Assembly (NCBI RefSeq): GCF_027497215.1
Contig: NZ_CP114904.1
Span: forward strand, 3,246,001 to 3,310,000
Length of the DNA: 64,000 nt
Direction: 5' to 3'
From: Micromonospora sp. WMMD812
GTDB taxonomy: Bacteria > Actinomycetota > Actinomycetes > Mycobacteriales > Micromonosporaceae
Each line of letters starts with the position of its first letter. The stretch's first letter is position 1. The position numbers and the translations under genes were made by a program. Below the pieces are notes generated by a model that saw only the letters and a program-made list of their open reading frames with translations, was not told the origin of the DNA and did not search any database. This document shows, piece after piece, positions 1-8,578 of the stretch.

Positions 1-664
1 CGTCCCGGCCGAGCAAAAGGGCGCCGACGCCGACCGGGCCGCCGAGCTTGTGCCCGGACACGGTCAGCGCCGCGGCGCCGCTGGCGGCGAAGTCGACCGG
101 CACCTGGCCGACCGCCTGGATCGCGTCGGTGTGGAACGGCACGCCGTACTCGGCGGCGACCGCGGCCAGCTCGCTGACCGGCTGGACCGTGCCGACCTCG
201 TTGTTGGCCCACATCGCGGTGATCACGGCGATCTGGTCGGCGTGCGCCGCCAACTCGGACCGAAGCCGCTGCGGGTCGAGCCGCCCGGCGGCGTCGACCG
301 GAAGCCAGCCCACGTCGGCGCCCTCGTGCGCGACGAGCCAGTCCACCGCGTCCAGCACCGCGTGGTGCTCGACCGCACTGGAGACCACCCGGCGGCGGCC
401 GTCACCGGTGGCCCGCCGGGCCCAGAAGATGCCCTTGACCGCGAGGTTGTCGCTCTCCGTCCCGCCACCGGTGAAGATCACTTCGGAGGGGCGGGCGCCG
501 AGCACCGCGGCGACCCGCTCGCGGGACTCCTCGACCCGGCGCCGGGCACACCGGCCGGCCGCGTGCAGCGACGACGCGTTGCCGACCTCGCGGGCGGTGG
601 CGACGTACGCCTCCAGTGCCTCGTCGAGCATCGGAGTGGTCGCCGCGTGATCCAGGTATGCCAT
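1..664 (-). CDS. Cysteine desulfurase (class V aminotransferase), C-terminus outside window
   Basis: PLP enzyme that takes sulfur from L-cysteine to form an enzyme persulfide for Fe-S cluster or thiolated tRNA synthesis. The protein starts [12 protein letters not shown], the typical NifS/IscS opening. It shows the conserved His region ([12 protein letters not shown]), the Asp-containing segment near [10 protein letters not shown], and the PLP-lysine motif SGHKLGGP. About 221 residues are visible; a full enzyme has about 380-400, so the 3' part, including the active-site cysteine loop, lies left of base 1. The ATG at 662-664 is the natural start because the conserved LDHAATTP follows at once. 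IscS-type versus SufS-type cannot be decided without the C-terminus. Confidence 0.93.
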   Translation of the reverse strand, partial: MAYLDHAATTPMLDEALEAYVATAREVGNASSLHAAGRCARRRVEESRERVAAVLGARPSEVIFTGGGTESDNLAVKGIFWARRATGDGRRRVVSSAVEHHAVLDAVDWLVAHEGADVGWLPVDAAGRLDPQRLRSELAAHADQIAVITAMWANNEVGTVQPVSELAAVAAEYGVPFHTDAIQAVGQVPVDFAASGAAALTVSGHKLGGPVGVGALLLGRD

Positions 665-943
665 CACCGTCCAGCCTACGGCCGCGCCCCGGCGGCCGGC
701 GGGCGAGGGCACCGGGGCGCGCGGCCGGCCGGACCGTCCTTCCGGCCGGTTCCCGGACGGCCGTCGACGCATCTCCGGCGGGTGTGCGGGTACTGGAAGA
801 TTCGAGCCGTCACATCCGAAAGCGCCGAGACGGTCGCCACCGGGCGGCGCGCGTCAGGCATACTCGGTTGTCGACGTCTCCGCCGAGCGGAACGACACGA
901 ACTGGCTCCTGCGGCGACCGCACGCCCAGGGGCACCGTGACGG

Positions 944-986
944 GCTGATCGGCGGGCCGGCTCAGCTCCCCGGCCCGCCGATCAGC
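944..986. terminator. Perfect 17-bp inverted repeat, probable terminator
   Basis: Arms 944-960 and 970-986 are exact reverse complements (17 bp, starting GCTGATCGG) around a 9-nt loop. It sits between the stop of etfA (1094) and the start of the cysteine desulfurase (664), both on the minus strand. There is no T-run, as in many actinobacterial terminators. Apart from the two hairpins I see no gene in 665-1093. Confidence 0.7.
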
Positions 987-1022
987 TCCCTCGTCCGCGA
1001 CGACGCGCAGCCCCAGATACGA

Positions 1023-1056
1023 CGAGTGGCCATCCGGCGTGCCGGATGGCCACTCG
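1023..1056. terminator. Perfect 16-bp inverted repeat downstream of etfA
   Basis: Arms 1023-1038 and 1041-1056 pair perfectly with only a GT between them. It begins 38 nt after the etfA stop codon on the minus strand, so it is the likely terminator of the etfBA operon. With the hairpin at 944-986 it forms a double terminator. Confidence 0.78.
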
Positions 1057-1093
1057 CGTGTCGGTTCCCGGCGGCACCGCCGCCGGGACCGGA

Positions 1094-2053
1094 TCACTTC
1101 CGCTTGCGGATCTCGTCCGCGGCCTGCGGAACGACCTTGAACAGGTCGCCCACCACGCCGAAGTCGGCCAGCTCGAAGATCGGCGCCTCGGCGTCCTTGT
1201 TCACCGCGACGATGGTCTTGGAGGTCTGCATGCCGGCCCGGTGCTGGATCGCGCCGGAGATGCCGAGCGCGACGTAGAGCTGCGGGGAGACGGTCTTGCC
1301 GGTCTGACCCACCTGGAACTGGTGCGGGTAGAAGCCGGAGTCGACGGCCGCCCGGGACGCGCCGACGGCGCCGCCGAGCAGGTCGGCCATCTCCTCGACC
1401 AGCTTGAAGTTGTCGGCGTTGCCGACGCCGCGGCCGCCGGAGACGACCACCGACGCCTCGGTGAGCTCGGGCCGGGAGCCCTTCTGCTCGGCGACCCGGT
1501 CCACCACCTTGGCCAGCTTGTCGGCGTCGGCCACGGCGACGGTGAGCTGCTCGACCGCCGGGGTGGCGGCGACCGGCGCCGGGTTGACCGAGTTCGGCCG
1601 GACGGTGACCAGCGGCAGGCCGCGGGTGACCTTGCTCTTGACGATGGTGGAGCCGGCGAAGGCGACCTGGGTGGCGGTGCCGTCGGCGGTCAGCGCGACC
1701 ACGTCGGTCAGGATGCCGTTGTCCAGCTTGACCGCCAGCCGGGCGGCGATCTCCTTGCCCTCCTGCGAGGAGGCGAGCAGCACGGCGGCGGGCTCGACCC
1801 GGCGGACCAGCTCGGCCAGCACGGTGGCCTTCGGGGCCACCAGGTAGCCGTCGATCTCCTCGCTCTCCGCGGCGTAGATCTTCTCCGCGCCGTACTCGCC
1901 CAGCTTGCCGCTCAGCGCCTCGGCCGCGCCGGGGCCGCCGAGCACCACGGCGCTGGGCGTGCCCAGCTCGCGGGCGAGGGTGAGCATCTCCAGGGTGACC
2001 TTCTTGACGCCGAACTCGCGGGTGGCTTCGACGACGACGAGAACCTCAGACAT
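1094..2053 (-). CDS. etfA: Electron transfer flavoprotein alpha subunit
   Basis: FAD-binding alpha subunit (FixB/EtfA) of the heterodimeric flavoprotein that collects electrons from acyl-CoA and other dehydrogenases and passes them to ETF:quinone oxidoreductase. The 319-residue protein starts [14 protein letters not shown]. The C-terminal FAD domain is recognisable from [45 protein letters not shown] and the [16 protein letters not shown] segment, ending [19 protein letters not shown]. The ATG at 2053 is preferred to an in-frame start five codons upstream because it matches the family N-terminus. It lies 11 nt after the etfB stop, so the two form one operon and are probably translationally coupled. 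Confidence 0.97.
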   Translation of the reverse strand: MSEVLVVVEATREFGVKKVTLEMLTLARELGTPSAVVLGGPGAAEALSGKLGEYGAEKIYAAESEEIDGYLVAPKATVLAELVRRVEPAAVLLASSQEGKEIAARLAVKLDNGILTDVVALTADGTATQVAFAGSTIVKSKVTRGLPLVTVRPNSVNPAPVAATPAVEQLTVAVADADKLAKVVDRVAEQKGSRPELTEASVVVSGGRGVGNADNFKLVEEMADLLGGAVGASRAAVDSGFYPHQFQVGQTGKTVSPQLYVALGISGAIQHRAGMQTSKTIVAVNKDAEAPIFELADFGVVGDLFKVVPQAADEIRKRK

Positions 2054-2064
2054 GTCCAGACCTC

Positions 2065-2844
2065 TCACACGAACTTCTCGGTGGCGAGGAACTCGACCAG
2101 CTTGACGCCGCCCTCGCCCTCGTCGGTGATCTTCTCGCCGCCGGAGCGCGGCGGGCGCTTGGCGTGCTCCACCACGGCGCTGGTCGCGCCGTCGAAGCCG
2201 ACCTCGCTCGGGGCGACGCCGAGGTCACCCAGGGAGAGGGTCTGCACGGGCTTCTTCTTGGCCGCCATGATGCCCTTGAACGACGGGTAGCGCGGCTCGT
2301 TGATGGTGTCCCACACGGAGACCACGGCCGGGGTCGAGGCGGTGACCACCTCGTAGCCCTCCTCGGTCTGCCGCTCGACGGTGAGCGTGCCGCCGTCGAC
2401 GGTGAGCTTGCGGGCGCCGGTCAGCGCCGCCACGCCCAGCCGCTCGGCGATCATGTGCGGCATGACCTGCACCCGGCCGTCGGTCGACTCCGCGCCGCAG
2501 ATGACCAGGTCGGCGTTGAGGGTGCCCAGCGCGGCGGCGAGCACCTTCGAGGTCGCCACGGCGCAGGAGCCGTGCAGCGCGTCGTCCACGACGTGGACGG
2601 CCTTGTCCGGGCCCATGGAGAGCGCCTTGCGGATCGACTCGGTCGCCCGGTCCGGACCCATGGTCAGGATGGTGACCTCGCCGCCGTGCGCCTCCTTGAT
2701 CTTCAACGCCTCTTCGATGGCGTACTCGTCCATCTCGTTGATGACGTTGTTCGCCGAGCCGCGGTCGACGGTGTTGTCGTCACTGCGCAGGTTGCGGTCC
2801 GCGCCCGAATCGGGCACCTGCTTGACGAGTACGACGATGTTCAT
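2065..2844 (-). CDS. etfB: Electron transfer flavoprotein beta subunit
   Basis: AMP-binding beta subunit (FixA/EtfB) partner of EtfA. The 259-residue protein starts MNIVVLVKQVPDSGADRNLR and shows the typical NVINEMDEYAIEEALKIKE segment, the GPDRATESIRKALSMGPDKA motif and the ICGAESTDGRVQVMPHMIAERL nucleotide-binding region. Length and gene order (beta before alpha) are standard for actinobacteria. The upstream region (2845-3044) has a Crp-type palindrome at 3006-3019 and an imperfect repeat TTAAC-N5-GTCAA at 2918-2932, the latter only a weak operator candidate. Confidence 0.97.
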   Translation of the reverse strand: MNIVVLVKQVPDSGADRNLRSDDNTVDRGSANNVINEMDEYAIEEALKIKEAHGGEVTILTMGPDRATESIRKALSMGPDKAVHVVDDALHGSCAVATSKVLAAALGTLNADLVICGAESTDGRVQVMPHMIAERLGVAALTGARKLTVDGGTLTVERQTEEGYEVVTASTPAVVSVWDTINEPRYPSFKGIMAAKKKPVQTLSLGDLGVAPSEVGFDGATSAVVEHAKRPPRSGGEKITDEGEGGVKLVEFLATEKFV

Positions 2845-3005
2845 CGCGCTTCGACGACCCTCCTGTGTGGTGGTGCGATTCGCTCGCCCGGTCTTGGGGC
2901 GCAGCCTGCCGCGTGACTTAACGCTCGGTCAACCACGGGCTGTTGTGCGGTTGCCCACGGACGCCATGTTACCTGCCAGTAGCATCGGCCTTCCGGCCAC
3001 TCAGC

Positions 3006-3019
3006 GTGACACAGGTCAC
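3006..3019. promoter_or_regulatory. Crp-type palindrome upstream of etfB
   Basis: GTGACACAGGTCAC is a perfect inverted repeat with 5-bp arms. It fits the consensus GTG-N6-GNCAC reported for actinobacterial Crp. It lies about 160 bp upstream of the etfB start and 26 bp beyond the stop of the neighbouring gene, so etfBA is the only sensible target. Function is inferred from motif and place only. Confidence 0.4.
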
Positions 3020-3044
3020 CGCTGGACCGGCGCGAGCGGTGGAC

Positions 3045-3452
3045 TCAGGCCGATTCCGCCAGCGCGTCCCTGATCCGCTCGATCATCGCCGCCTCCTCGG
3101 GGGCGACTCCCGCGTGCGCCCGGGCGACCCGGTCGGCGGCGGCGAGCACCACCGACCGGTAGGCCGCCACGTCCGCCGGCGACTTCTCGGCCAGGATCCG
3201 CACCGCGCGACCGAGCGCCGGCAACACCGTCGACTCGATCTCCAACGGCGAGTCCCGAGGCAGCTTCGGCAACGGCCCGGTGGTCAGCGCCTCCTTGACC
3301 ACCCCACTGGAGCCGGCGAACGCCCCGGACGCCGCGGCGCTCTCCCGCAGCACCGACAGCACGCCGGGGTCGGCGTTCGAGACCAGGAAGACCGCCCCGA
3401 ACGCGCCGGTCTTGAGGGTCAGCCGCTCCTCGTCCGTCAATCGCTGCTCCAT
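3045..3452 (-). CDS. Conserved hypothetical actinobacterial protein (135 aa)
   Basis: Starts MEQRLTDEERLTLKTGAFGAVFLVSNADPG and is mostly helical, with no signal peptide or membrane segment. No catalytic motif is visible. The ATG at 3452 is two nt after the stop of the GNAT gene upstream, so it is probably translated by coupling; a GTG six nt further up (overlapping that stop) is possible. High GC at third positions and the coupled position support a real gene. I do not recognise a function. Confidence 0.8.
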   Translation of the reverse strand: MEQRLTDEERLTLKTGAFGAVFLVSNADPGVLSVLRESAAASGAFAGSSGVVKEALTTGPLPKLPRDSPLEIESTVLPALGRAVRILAEKSPADVAAYRSVVLAAADRVARAHAGVAPEEAAMIERIRDALAESA

Positions 3453-3454
3453 GA

Positions 3455-4252
3455 TCACGGAGTGTAGACGTACGGCGTGGTCGTGGTGACCGGGACGAAG
3501 CCGAGCCGCTCCAGAATGGGCCGGCTGTCGTCGGACGCGTCCACCTGCAACAGCGTGCGTCCGCGCTGCTCGGCCAGCCGGGCCCGGTAGCTCACCAACG
3601 CCCGGTAGATCCCCCGGCGCCGCCACTGCGGCAGCGTCGACCCGCCCCACAGGGAGGCGAAACCCGTGGCCGGCAGGTAGCGGATCCAACCCGCGCTGAC
3701 CACCGCCCCCTCCGCCTCGGCCACCACCACGGCGATCGACCGCGGATCGGCCTCGATCTCCCGCTCCAGAACGTCGGCGAGGTGGCTGCGGTCGGCCTGC
3801 CAGACGGCCTCCTCCATCACCACGATCCGGTCCAGGTCCGCGCGGGCGGTCACCTCCCGCAGGCGTACGCCCTCGGGCACCACCGGCAGCGCGGCGGCCA
3901 GCGGCGCGACCGGGCCGATCACGACGGTCTCCCGCTCCTCCGGCACGAACCCGGCGGCCCGCAACCGGTCCGGGAGGTCGGCCGGCTCGTCGTGCCCCGC
4001 GAGCTTCCACTCCACCTGCTCGCCCCGCTGCCGGAACAGCTCGACCTGCCGGGCGATCAGCTCGTCCAGTGCGGCGCCGGTCAGCCCACCCAGGTCCCGG
4101 TAGGTGAGGAAACCACCGCGGCCGAGCCCGAGCACCCGGTGCAACGGCCCGTCCCGCTCGACGGTGACACCGGCCGGAACCGGGTCGGGCAGCTCCGGCC
4201 GCAGCTGGGTGTCGTACGCCATGCGCAGAGTGGTCGCACCAAGATCCGTCAT
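3455..4252 (-). CDS. GNAT-family N-acetyltransferase
   Basis: A 265-residue protein with a C-terminal GNAT domain: VVMEEAVWQAD, VVAEAEGAVVSAGWIRYLP (beta strands), then the acetyl-CoA loop around QWRRRGIYRALVSYRARLAEQRG, and LLQVDASDDSRPILERLGFVPVTTTTPYV at the end. The N-terminal half (about residues 1-125) is a family-specific extension. Substrate unknown. It starts 40 bp from the divergent DUF202 gene, so both promoters share a very short spacer. The start is ATG at 4252; a GTG directly before it is an alternative. Confidence 0.88.
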   Translation of the reverse strand: MTDLGATTLRMAYDTQLRPELPDPVPAGVTVERDGPLHRVLGLGRGGFLTYRDLGGLTGAALDELIARQVELFRQRGEQVEWKLAGHDEPADLPDRLRAAGFVPEERETVVIGPVAPLAAALPVVPEGVRLREVTARADLDRIVVMEEAVWQADRSHLADVLEREIEADPRSIAVVVAEAEGAVVSAGWIRYLPATGFASLWGGSTLPQWRRRGIYRALVSYRARLAEQRGRTLLQVDASDDSRPILERLGFVPVTTTTPYVYTP

Positions 4253-4293
4253 CACTTCAGGCTACGACCGGGCACCACCGGATAATCGGTGAC

Positions 4294-4686
4294 GTGTGGG
4301 AGTCGATCAGGCGCTGGTTCGACCCGCGGGAGCTGCGCTCGGTGGGCAGCACCCCGGACTACCGGTTCTCGCTGGCCAACGAGCGGACCTTCCTGGCCTG
4401 GCTGCGGACCGGCCTGGCGCTGGTCGCGGGCGGGCTGGCCGCCGCCCAGTTCCTGCCCCCGCTGCCGCTGCGGCACCTGCGTGAGGCGATCGCGATCGCG
4501 CTACTCGTGCTCGGCGGCGCAGTCGCCGTACGCGCGGTCGACCACTGGGCCCGGACCGAGCGGGCCATCCGGCTCGGCGAGGAGCTGCCCGCCTCCCGCT
4601 TCCCGGCCGTCCTCGCCCTCGCGGTCGGCCTCGGCGCGCTGCTGCTGGTGGTCGCCGTGCTCGTCCGGGCGATCGGCGGCCAGTGA
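4294..4686 (+). CDS. DUF202 / YidH-family inner membrane protein
   Basis: A 130-residue protein with the DUF202 signature YRFSLANERTFLAWLRTGLALVAGG followed by three hydrophobic helices (about residues 38-55, 70-86 and 105-125). The family has no firmly known biochemical role. The GTG at 4294 is chosen because WESIRRWFDPRE follows at the right distance before the motif. A GATAAT hexamer ends about 7 nt before it, which suggests a leaderless transcript. It overlaps the next DUF202 gene by 4 nt (GTGA). Confidence 0.88.
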   Translation: MWESIRRWFDPRELRSVGSTPDYRFSLANERTFLAWLRTGLALVAGGLAAAQFLPPLPLRHLREAIAIALLVLGGAVAVRAVDHWARTERAIRLGEELPASRFPAVLALAVGLGALLLVVAVLVRAIGGQ

Positions 4687-5045
4687 CCGACGCACCCGGC
4701 CCGCGGGAGTACGCCCGACCGCCAGGAGCAGCGGATCAGGGCCGACCGCCGCGCGATCCCGGGCTGCAACCCGAGCGCACCCGGCTCGCCTGGCGGCGCA
4801 CGGCGCTCTCGGCCACCGTGGTCACCGCGCTGGCCGTCCGGCTGGCGTCGACCGGCGGCGCGCCCGGCGCGGTTCTCACCGGTATCGCGGTGCTCACCTG
4901 GGGCGCGCTGCTGCGGCTCTGCTGGCGGCGGGGCACCGGGACCGGGCCGGCGCCCAGCGGTGGACGGTCCCTGCCGCTGGCCGCCCTGGGCACCGTGCTG
5001 CTGGCACTGCTCGGCGTGTCGCTGGTGCTGCGCGGGCTGTGGTGA
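4683..5045 (+). CDS. Second DUF202-domain membrane protein
   Basis: 120 residues. After a Pro-rich hydrophilic N-terminus comes a shortened DUF202 motif (GLQPERTRLAWRRTALSATV) and then hydrophobic segments at roughly 45-58, 62-78 and 98-116. It overlaps the previous gene by GTGA, and pairs of DUF202 proteins of different length are common in actinobacteria, so they may form a membrane complex. Function unknown. Confidence 0.85.
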   Translation: MTDAPGPREYARPPGAADQGRPPRDPGLQPERTRLAWRRTALSATVVTALAVRLASTGGAPGAVLTGIAVLTWGALLRLCWRRGTGTGPAPSGGRSLPLAALGTVLLALLGVSLVLRGLW

Positions 5046-5072
5046 CCCTGCCGGTTGCGCGATGATGGAGGC

Positions 5073-5543
5073 ATGGTCCGGGTGTACGCACTCCTCTTCG
5101 TGGCGCAGATCGTCCTCGCCGTCTGCGCGCTGATCAGCTGCCTGTCCGCGGAGGAGGGCGAGATCCGCGCCCTGCCCCGGATCGCCTGGGTGCTGATCAT
5201 CCTGTTCTTCCCGCTGGTCGGCTCGATCGCCTGGTTCGTCGCCGGCCGGGAGGCCGCCCCCGGCCGCCCGGCGACCGGCGGGCCCAAGCGGTGGGCGCCG
5301 ACGCGCGAACGCCCTCGCCCGGTCGCCCCGGACGACGACCCGGAGTTCCTCGGCTCCATCGCCGACCGGTCTCGGCAGGAGGACCAGGAGCTCTTCCGGC
5401 GCTGGGAGGAGGACCTGCGCCGCCGTGAGGACGACCTGCGCCGCCGCGACGAGACACCGCCGGAGGGGCCGCGCCCGCGCGGGGAGGCGCTGCGCCCCCG
5501 TGAGGGCGAGCCGCCGCGCGAGGAGGACCGCCCGGAGGTGTAG
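5073..5543 (+). CDS. PLDc_N-domain membrane protein with charged C-terminal tail
   Basis: About 156 residues. The N-terminal ~70 residues hold two hydrophobic helices (YALLFVAQIVLAVCALISC and WVLIILFFPLVGSIAWFVAG) separated by a short loop, the pattern of the phospholipase-D-nuclease N-terminal domain; no phospholipase catalytic HKD motif follows. The tail is highly charged with repeats of the type EDLRRRED/DDLRRRDE and Pro-Arg-Glu runs, probably cytoplasmic and disordered. The ATG at 5073 is preferred; an in-frame TTG at 5055 exists. Role unknown. Confidence 0.82.
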   Translation: MVRVYALLFVAQIVLAVCALISCLSAEEGEIRALPRIAWVLIILFFPLVGSIAWFVAGREAAPGRPATGGPKRWAPTRERPRPVAPDDDPEFLGSIADRSRQEDQELFRRWEEDLRRREDDLRRRDETPPEGPRPRGEALRPREGEPPREEDRPEV

Positions 5544-5584
5544 GTGATCGAGGGCGGGCGCGGCCGGGCCCAGCGGCGCCCGCC

Positions 5585-5617
5585 CCGCGCCGCCGCCGAC
5601 CTGCGGCGACGGCGCGG
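5585..5617. terminator. GC-rich hairpin between convergent genes
   Basis: Arms 5585-5598 and 5604-5617 pair with one mismatch around a 5-nt loop. It lies between the stops of the convergent genes ending at 5543 (+) and 5626 (-), so it can terminate from both sides. Confidence 0.6.
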
Positions 5618-5625
5618 CGGGCGGC

Positions 5626-7248
5626 TCAGGCGAGGTTGGACGAGCGGGGGTACGCGTCGGCCGGGTCGGTGAGCACGTTGACGAGGTACGGGACCCCGGC
5701 GTCGAACGCGCGCTGGAGCGCCGGCCCGAGGTCGGCGGCCTTCGCCACCGTCTCACCGGCGCCGCCGAGCGCGCTCACCACCTGGTCGTAGCGGAGTTCC
5801 GGCTGAAGGTCCGCGGCCACGTCGTAGCCGTACATCGCCCGCATCGGGTGCTTCTCCAACCCCCAGATGCCGTTGTTGCCGACCACGATCACGACCGGCA
5901 GCTTCTGGCGGACCAGCGACTCGACGTCCATGAGCGAGAACCCGGCGGCGCCGTCGCCCATCAGCACGCAGATCTGCCGGTCCGGGTGGCTGACCCGGGC
6001 ACCCATCGCGTAACCCATGCCGGTGCCGAGGCAGCCGTACGGGCCGGGGTCGAGCCAGGTGCCGGGCTGCGCCGGCTCGAGGTAGCGCCCGGCGTACGAG
6101 ACGAAGTCGCCGCCGTCGCCGATGGTGATCGCGTCGCGCGCCAGCACCTTACGCAGCTCGCCGTAGATCCGGGCCGGACGGATGGGGTCGGTCTCCGCGG
6201 CCATCTCCTCGGCGTCCCGCGCCTTGGCGGCGTCCTCGGCGGCGCGCAGGTCGGCGATCCAGCCGCTGTGGTCCGCCCGGTCGCCGGCGTGGTCGGCCAG
6301 CGCGGAGAGGATGAGCCGCAGGTCGCCCGCCGGAGCGGCGGCCGGCTGGACGTGCCCGGCCCGCTGGCTGGGCGCGTCGACGATGTGCACCACCTTGGCG
6401 TCGCCGAAGTCGCCGAAGCTGAGCCGGAAGTCGAGCGGGGTGCCGACCACCACGACCACGTCGGCGCCGGAGAGCGCGGCCCGACGGGCCTTGGCGAAGG
6501 CGAGCGGGTGCTCCGGCGGGAGCGAGCCCCGGCCCATGCCGTTGGTGAAGACCGGCACCTGCAACGCCTCCGCCGCCTCGCGCAGCGCCGCCACCGCGTC
6601 GCCGGCGTAGACGTCCGACCCGGCGATGATGACCGGCCGCTGCGCGGCGGCGATCAGGCCGGCCGCGCGGGCGACCTCCTCCGGGTTCGGCTCGACCGGG
6701 TCGACCCCGGGCGGCGCCGGAACGTCCGCGTCGGAGACGGAGAAGACGGTCTCCAGCGGGAAGTCGAGGAAGACCGGGCCGCGGTGCGGGGTGAGCGCCG
6801 CGGTGAGCGCGGCGGTCACCGCGCGCGGGATGTCGTCGGTGCTGAACACGGTCTCGGCGTGCTTGGTGACCGGCGCGACCAGCGGCAGGTGGTCCATCTC
6901 CTGGAGGCTGCCCGAGCCCCAGCGGAAGGCGGGTGCCCGGCCGCCGAGCACCAGCACCGGGGAGGCGTTGAAGAAGGCGCTGGTCAGGCCCGAGATCCCG
7001 TTGGTCACGCCGGGCCCGGCGGTGAGCACCGCCAGGCCGGGGCGGCGCTGGAGCTTCGCCACCGCCTCCGCCGCGAACACCGCGGACTGCTCGTGCCGCA
7101 CGTCGTAGATCGGAAAGTCGTTCTTGTGGGCGGCGTCGTAGAGCGGGAAGACGTGCCCGCCGGAGAGGGTGAACATCTCCCGTACGCCGTGTGCGCGTAG
7201 TGCCGCGAGTGCCAGTTCGCCGCCGTGGCCCTCGATCCGCTCCGTCAT
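5626..7248 (-). CDS. Thiamine-diphosphate enzyme of the acetolactate synthase / 2-hydroxyacyl-CoA lyase type
   Basis: A 540-residue ThDP enzyme with the three usual domains. The N-terminal pyrimidine-binding domain has LSGGHVFPLYDAAHK, the catalytic Glu in DVRHEQSAVFAAEA and TAGPGVTNGISGL. A central domain covers roughly 190-320. The C-terminal domain has the ThDP motif LMGDGAAGFSLMDVESL ending in NN (VVGNNGIWGLEKHP). Annotation as acetolactate synthase large subunit is likely in databases, but no regulatory subunit gene is adjacent, and the HVFPLYDAA start is closer to the oxalyl-CoA decarboxylase/2-hydroxyacyl-CoA lyase branch, so the substrate is open. A good Shine-Dalgarno (GGGGAG) precedes ATG 7248. 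The 292-bp spacer to 7541 serves both divergent genes. Confidence 0.88.
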   Translation of the reverse strand: MTERIEGHGGELALAALRAHGVREMFTLSGGHVFPLYDAAHKNDFPIYDVRHEQSAVFAAEAVAKLQRRPGLAVLTAGPGVTNGISGLTSAFFNASPVLVLGGRAPAFRWGSGSLQEMDHLPLVAPVTKHAETVFSTDDIPRAVTAALTAALTPHRGPVFLDFPLETVFSVSDADVPAPPGVDPVEPNPEEVARAAGLIAAAQRPVIIAGSDVYAGDAVAALREAAEALQVPVFTNGMGRGSLPPEHPLAFAKARRAALSGADVVVVVGTPLDFRLSFGDFGDAKVVHIVDAPSQRAGHVQPAAAPAGDLRLILSALADHAGDRADHSGWIADLRAAEDAAKARDAEEMAAETDPIRPARIYGELRKVLARDAITIGDGGDFVSYAGRYLEPAQPGTWLDPGPYGCLGTGMGYAMGARVSHPDRQICVLMGDGAAGFSLMDVESLVRQKLPVVIVVGNNGIWGLEKHPMRAMYGYDVAADLQPELRYDQVVSALGGAGETVAKAADLGPALQRAFDAGVPYLVNVLTDPADAYPRSSNLA

Positions 7249-7540
7249 GCTCGCTCCCCTTCTCCGTGGCCGGGGTCACAGGTTACCGACCGGTCACCTG
7301 TCGCACCGACCGTGGCCCCGGCCGCCGGACGCCACCGAGGTCACCCCCGGTGTCCGCACCGCCGGCACGGTCGCGCCCGGCTGTGGGGAGACCTCGACCA
7401 CCGCCACCAGATCGAAGATGATTCCTGACACGAAATTGGCGGCCATTGACCGGGGATCTTGGCACGCACGCGAAGAGCCGGACAATGTCCCGGGACATTC
7501 CTGTTCCGGACAGCTGGCCGGATCCCGACGGAGGCTTCGG

Positions 7541-8563
7541 ATGTGGCATGTGGTGGGTGTGTCCGAACCCGAGGAGCGCGTCTACGAGGCGCTGACCCGT
7601 CGGCGGCAGGCGACCCGGGCCGACCTCGTCGACGACGTCGCGCTCTCCCAGGCGCAGCTGTCCCGCACGCTCGGCCGCCTGGTCGACCGCGGCCTGGCCA
7701 GCCGGCTGCCCGGGCGTCCGACCCGGTACGCGGCCACGCCGCCGGACCAGGTGGCCACCTCGCTGATCGCCGAACGGGAGCGCGACCTGCTCCGCCTGCG
7801 CACGCACGCCGACCACCTGGCCAAGGAGATCCGGCGGCGCGACGGGACGGGCCGGCACCCCGCCGAACTGGTCGAGGTGGTCGAGGGCGCGGCGAACCTG
7901 CGCGCCACGCTCGTCCGACTCCAGCGCGAGGCACAGGTGCAGATCCGTGGCCTGGACCGGGGGCCCTACCTCGACAACCCGGTGACCGGCAACTCCGAGG
8001 AGACCCACCAGCTCGCCGACCGTGGCCTCACCTACCGGGTCATCTACGACCGGTCGGCGCTGGACATTCCGGGGCGGATGGCGGAGATCTGGCGGGGCAT
8101 CCAGAGCGGCGAGCGGGCCCGCGTCGCCAGCGACGTACCGATGAAGCTGGTGCTCTGCGACGACCGTTACGCGCTCGTCCCGGTCATGGCGGACGGCCCC
8201 CTGGCCGACGCCGCGTACCTGGTCCACCCGTCGTCACTGCTCGACGCGTTCAGCGAGCTGTTCGAGGCGCTCTGGGCCCGGGCCGTCGCGATCAACCGGT
8301 CCGACGTCGTGGGCCGCAACGGCACTGCCGACCGCGCCGGCACCGGCGACCGCGCCGCGGAGGACCACCCGGACCGGCTGTCCGACCGGGACATCGAGCT
8401 GATCGGCCTGCTGGCCGGCGGCGCCACCGACGAGCGGATCGCTCGCACGCTGGGCCTGAGCGTCCGGACCGTGCACCGCCAGGTGCACCGGATCATGACG
8501 ATGGTCGGTGCCGAGACCCGTTTCCAGGCCGGCATGGAGGCGGTCCGCCGCGGCTGGGTCTGA
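7541..8563 (+). CDS. Transcriptional regulator: N-terminal TrmB-like wHTH plus C-terminal LuxR HTH
   Basis: 340 residues. Residues about 8-65 form a winged helix (EERVYEALTRRRQATRADLVDDVALSQAQLSRTLGRLVDRGL), then a TrmB-type middle region, and the last ~65 residues are a LuxR/GerE helix-turn-helix (LSDRDIELIGLLAGGATDERIARTLGLSVRTVHRQVHRIM). Two DNA-binding domains at opposite ends are typical of a group of actinobacterial regulators whose ligands are mostly unknown. The ATG at 7541 follows GGAGG with 6-7 nt spacing. It is divergent to the ThDP enzyme, so that gene is a plausible target, but this is inference. Confidence 0.88.
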   Translation: MWHVVGVSEPEERVYEALTRRRQATRADLVDDVALSQAQLSRTLGRLVDRGLASRLPGRPTRYAATPPDQVATSLIAERERDLLRLRTHADHLAKEIRRRDGTGRHPAELVEVVEGAANLRATLVRLQREAQVQIRGLDRGPYLDNPVTGNSEETHQLADRGLTYRVIYDRSALDIPGRMAEIWRGIQSGERARVASDVPMKLVLCDDRYALVPVMADGPLADAAYLVHPSSLLDAFSELFEALWARAVAINRSDVVGRNGTADRAGTGDRAAEDHPDRLSDRDIELIGLLAGGATDERIARTLGLSVRTVHRQVHRIMTMVGAETRFQAGMEAVRRGWV

Positions 8564-8578
8564 CCGGCAGTCGCCCGT

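Noticed and set aside
1046..2290. Very long open frame antisense to etfA/etfB
   Set aside because: Products of both etf genes are unmistakable on the minus strand; the antisense frame is open only because of high GC, and its protein is Gly/Asp/Leu-rich without homology.
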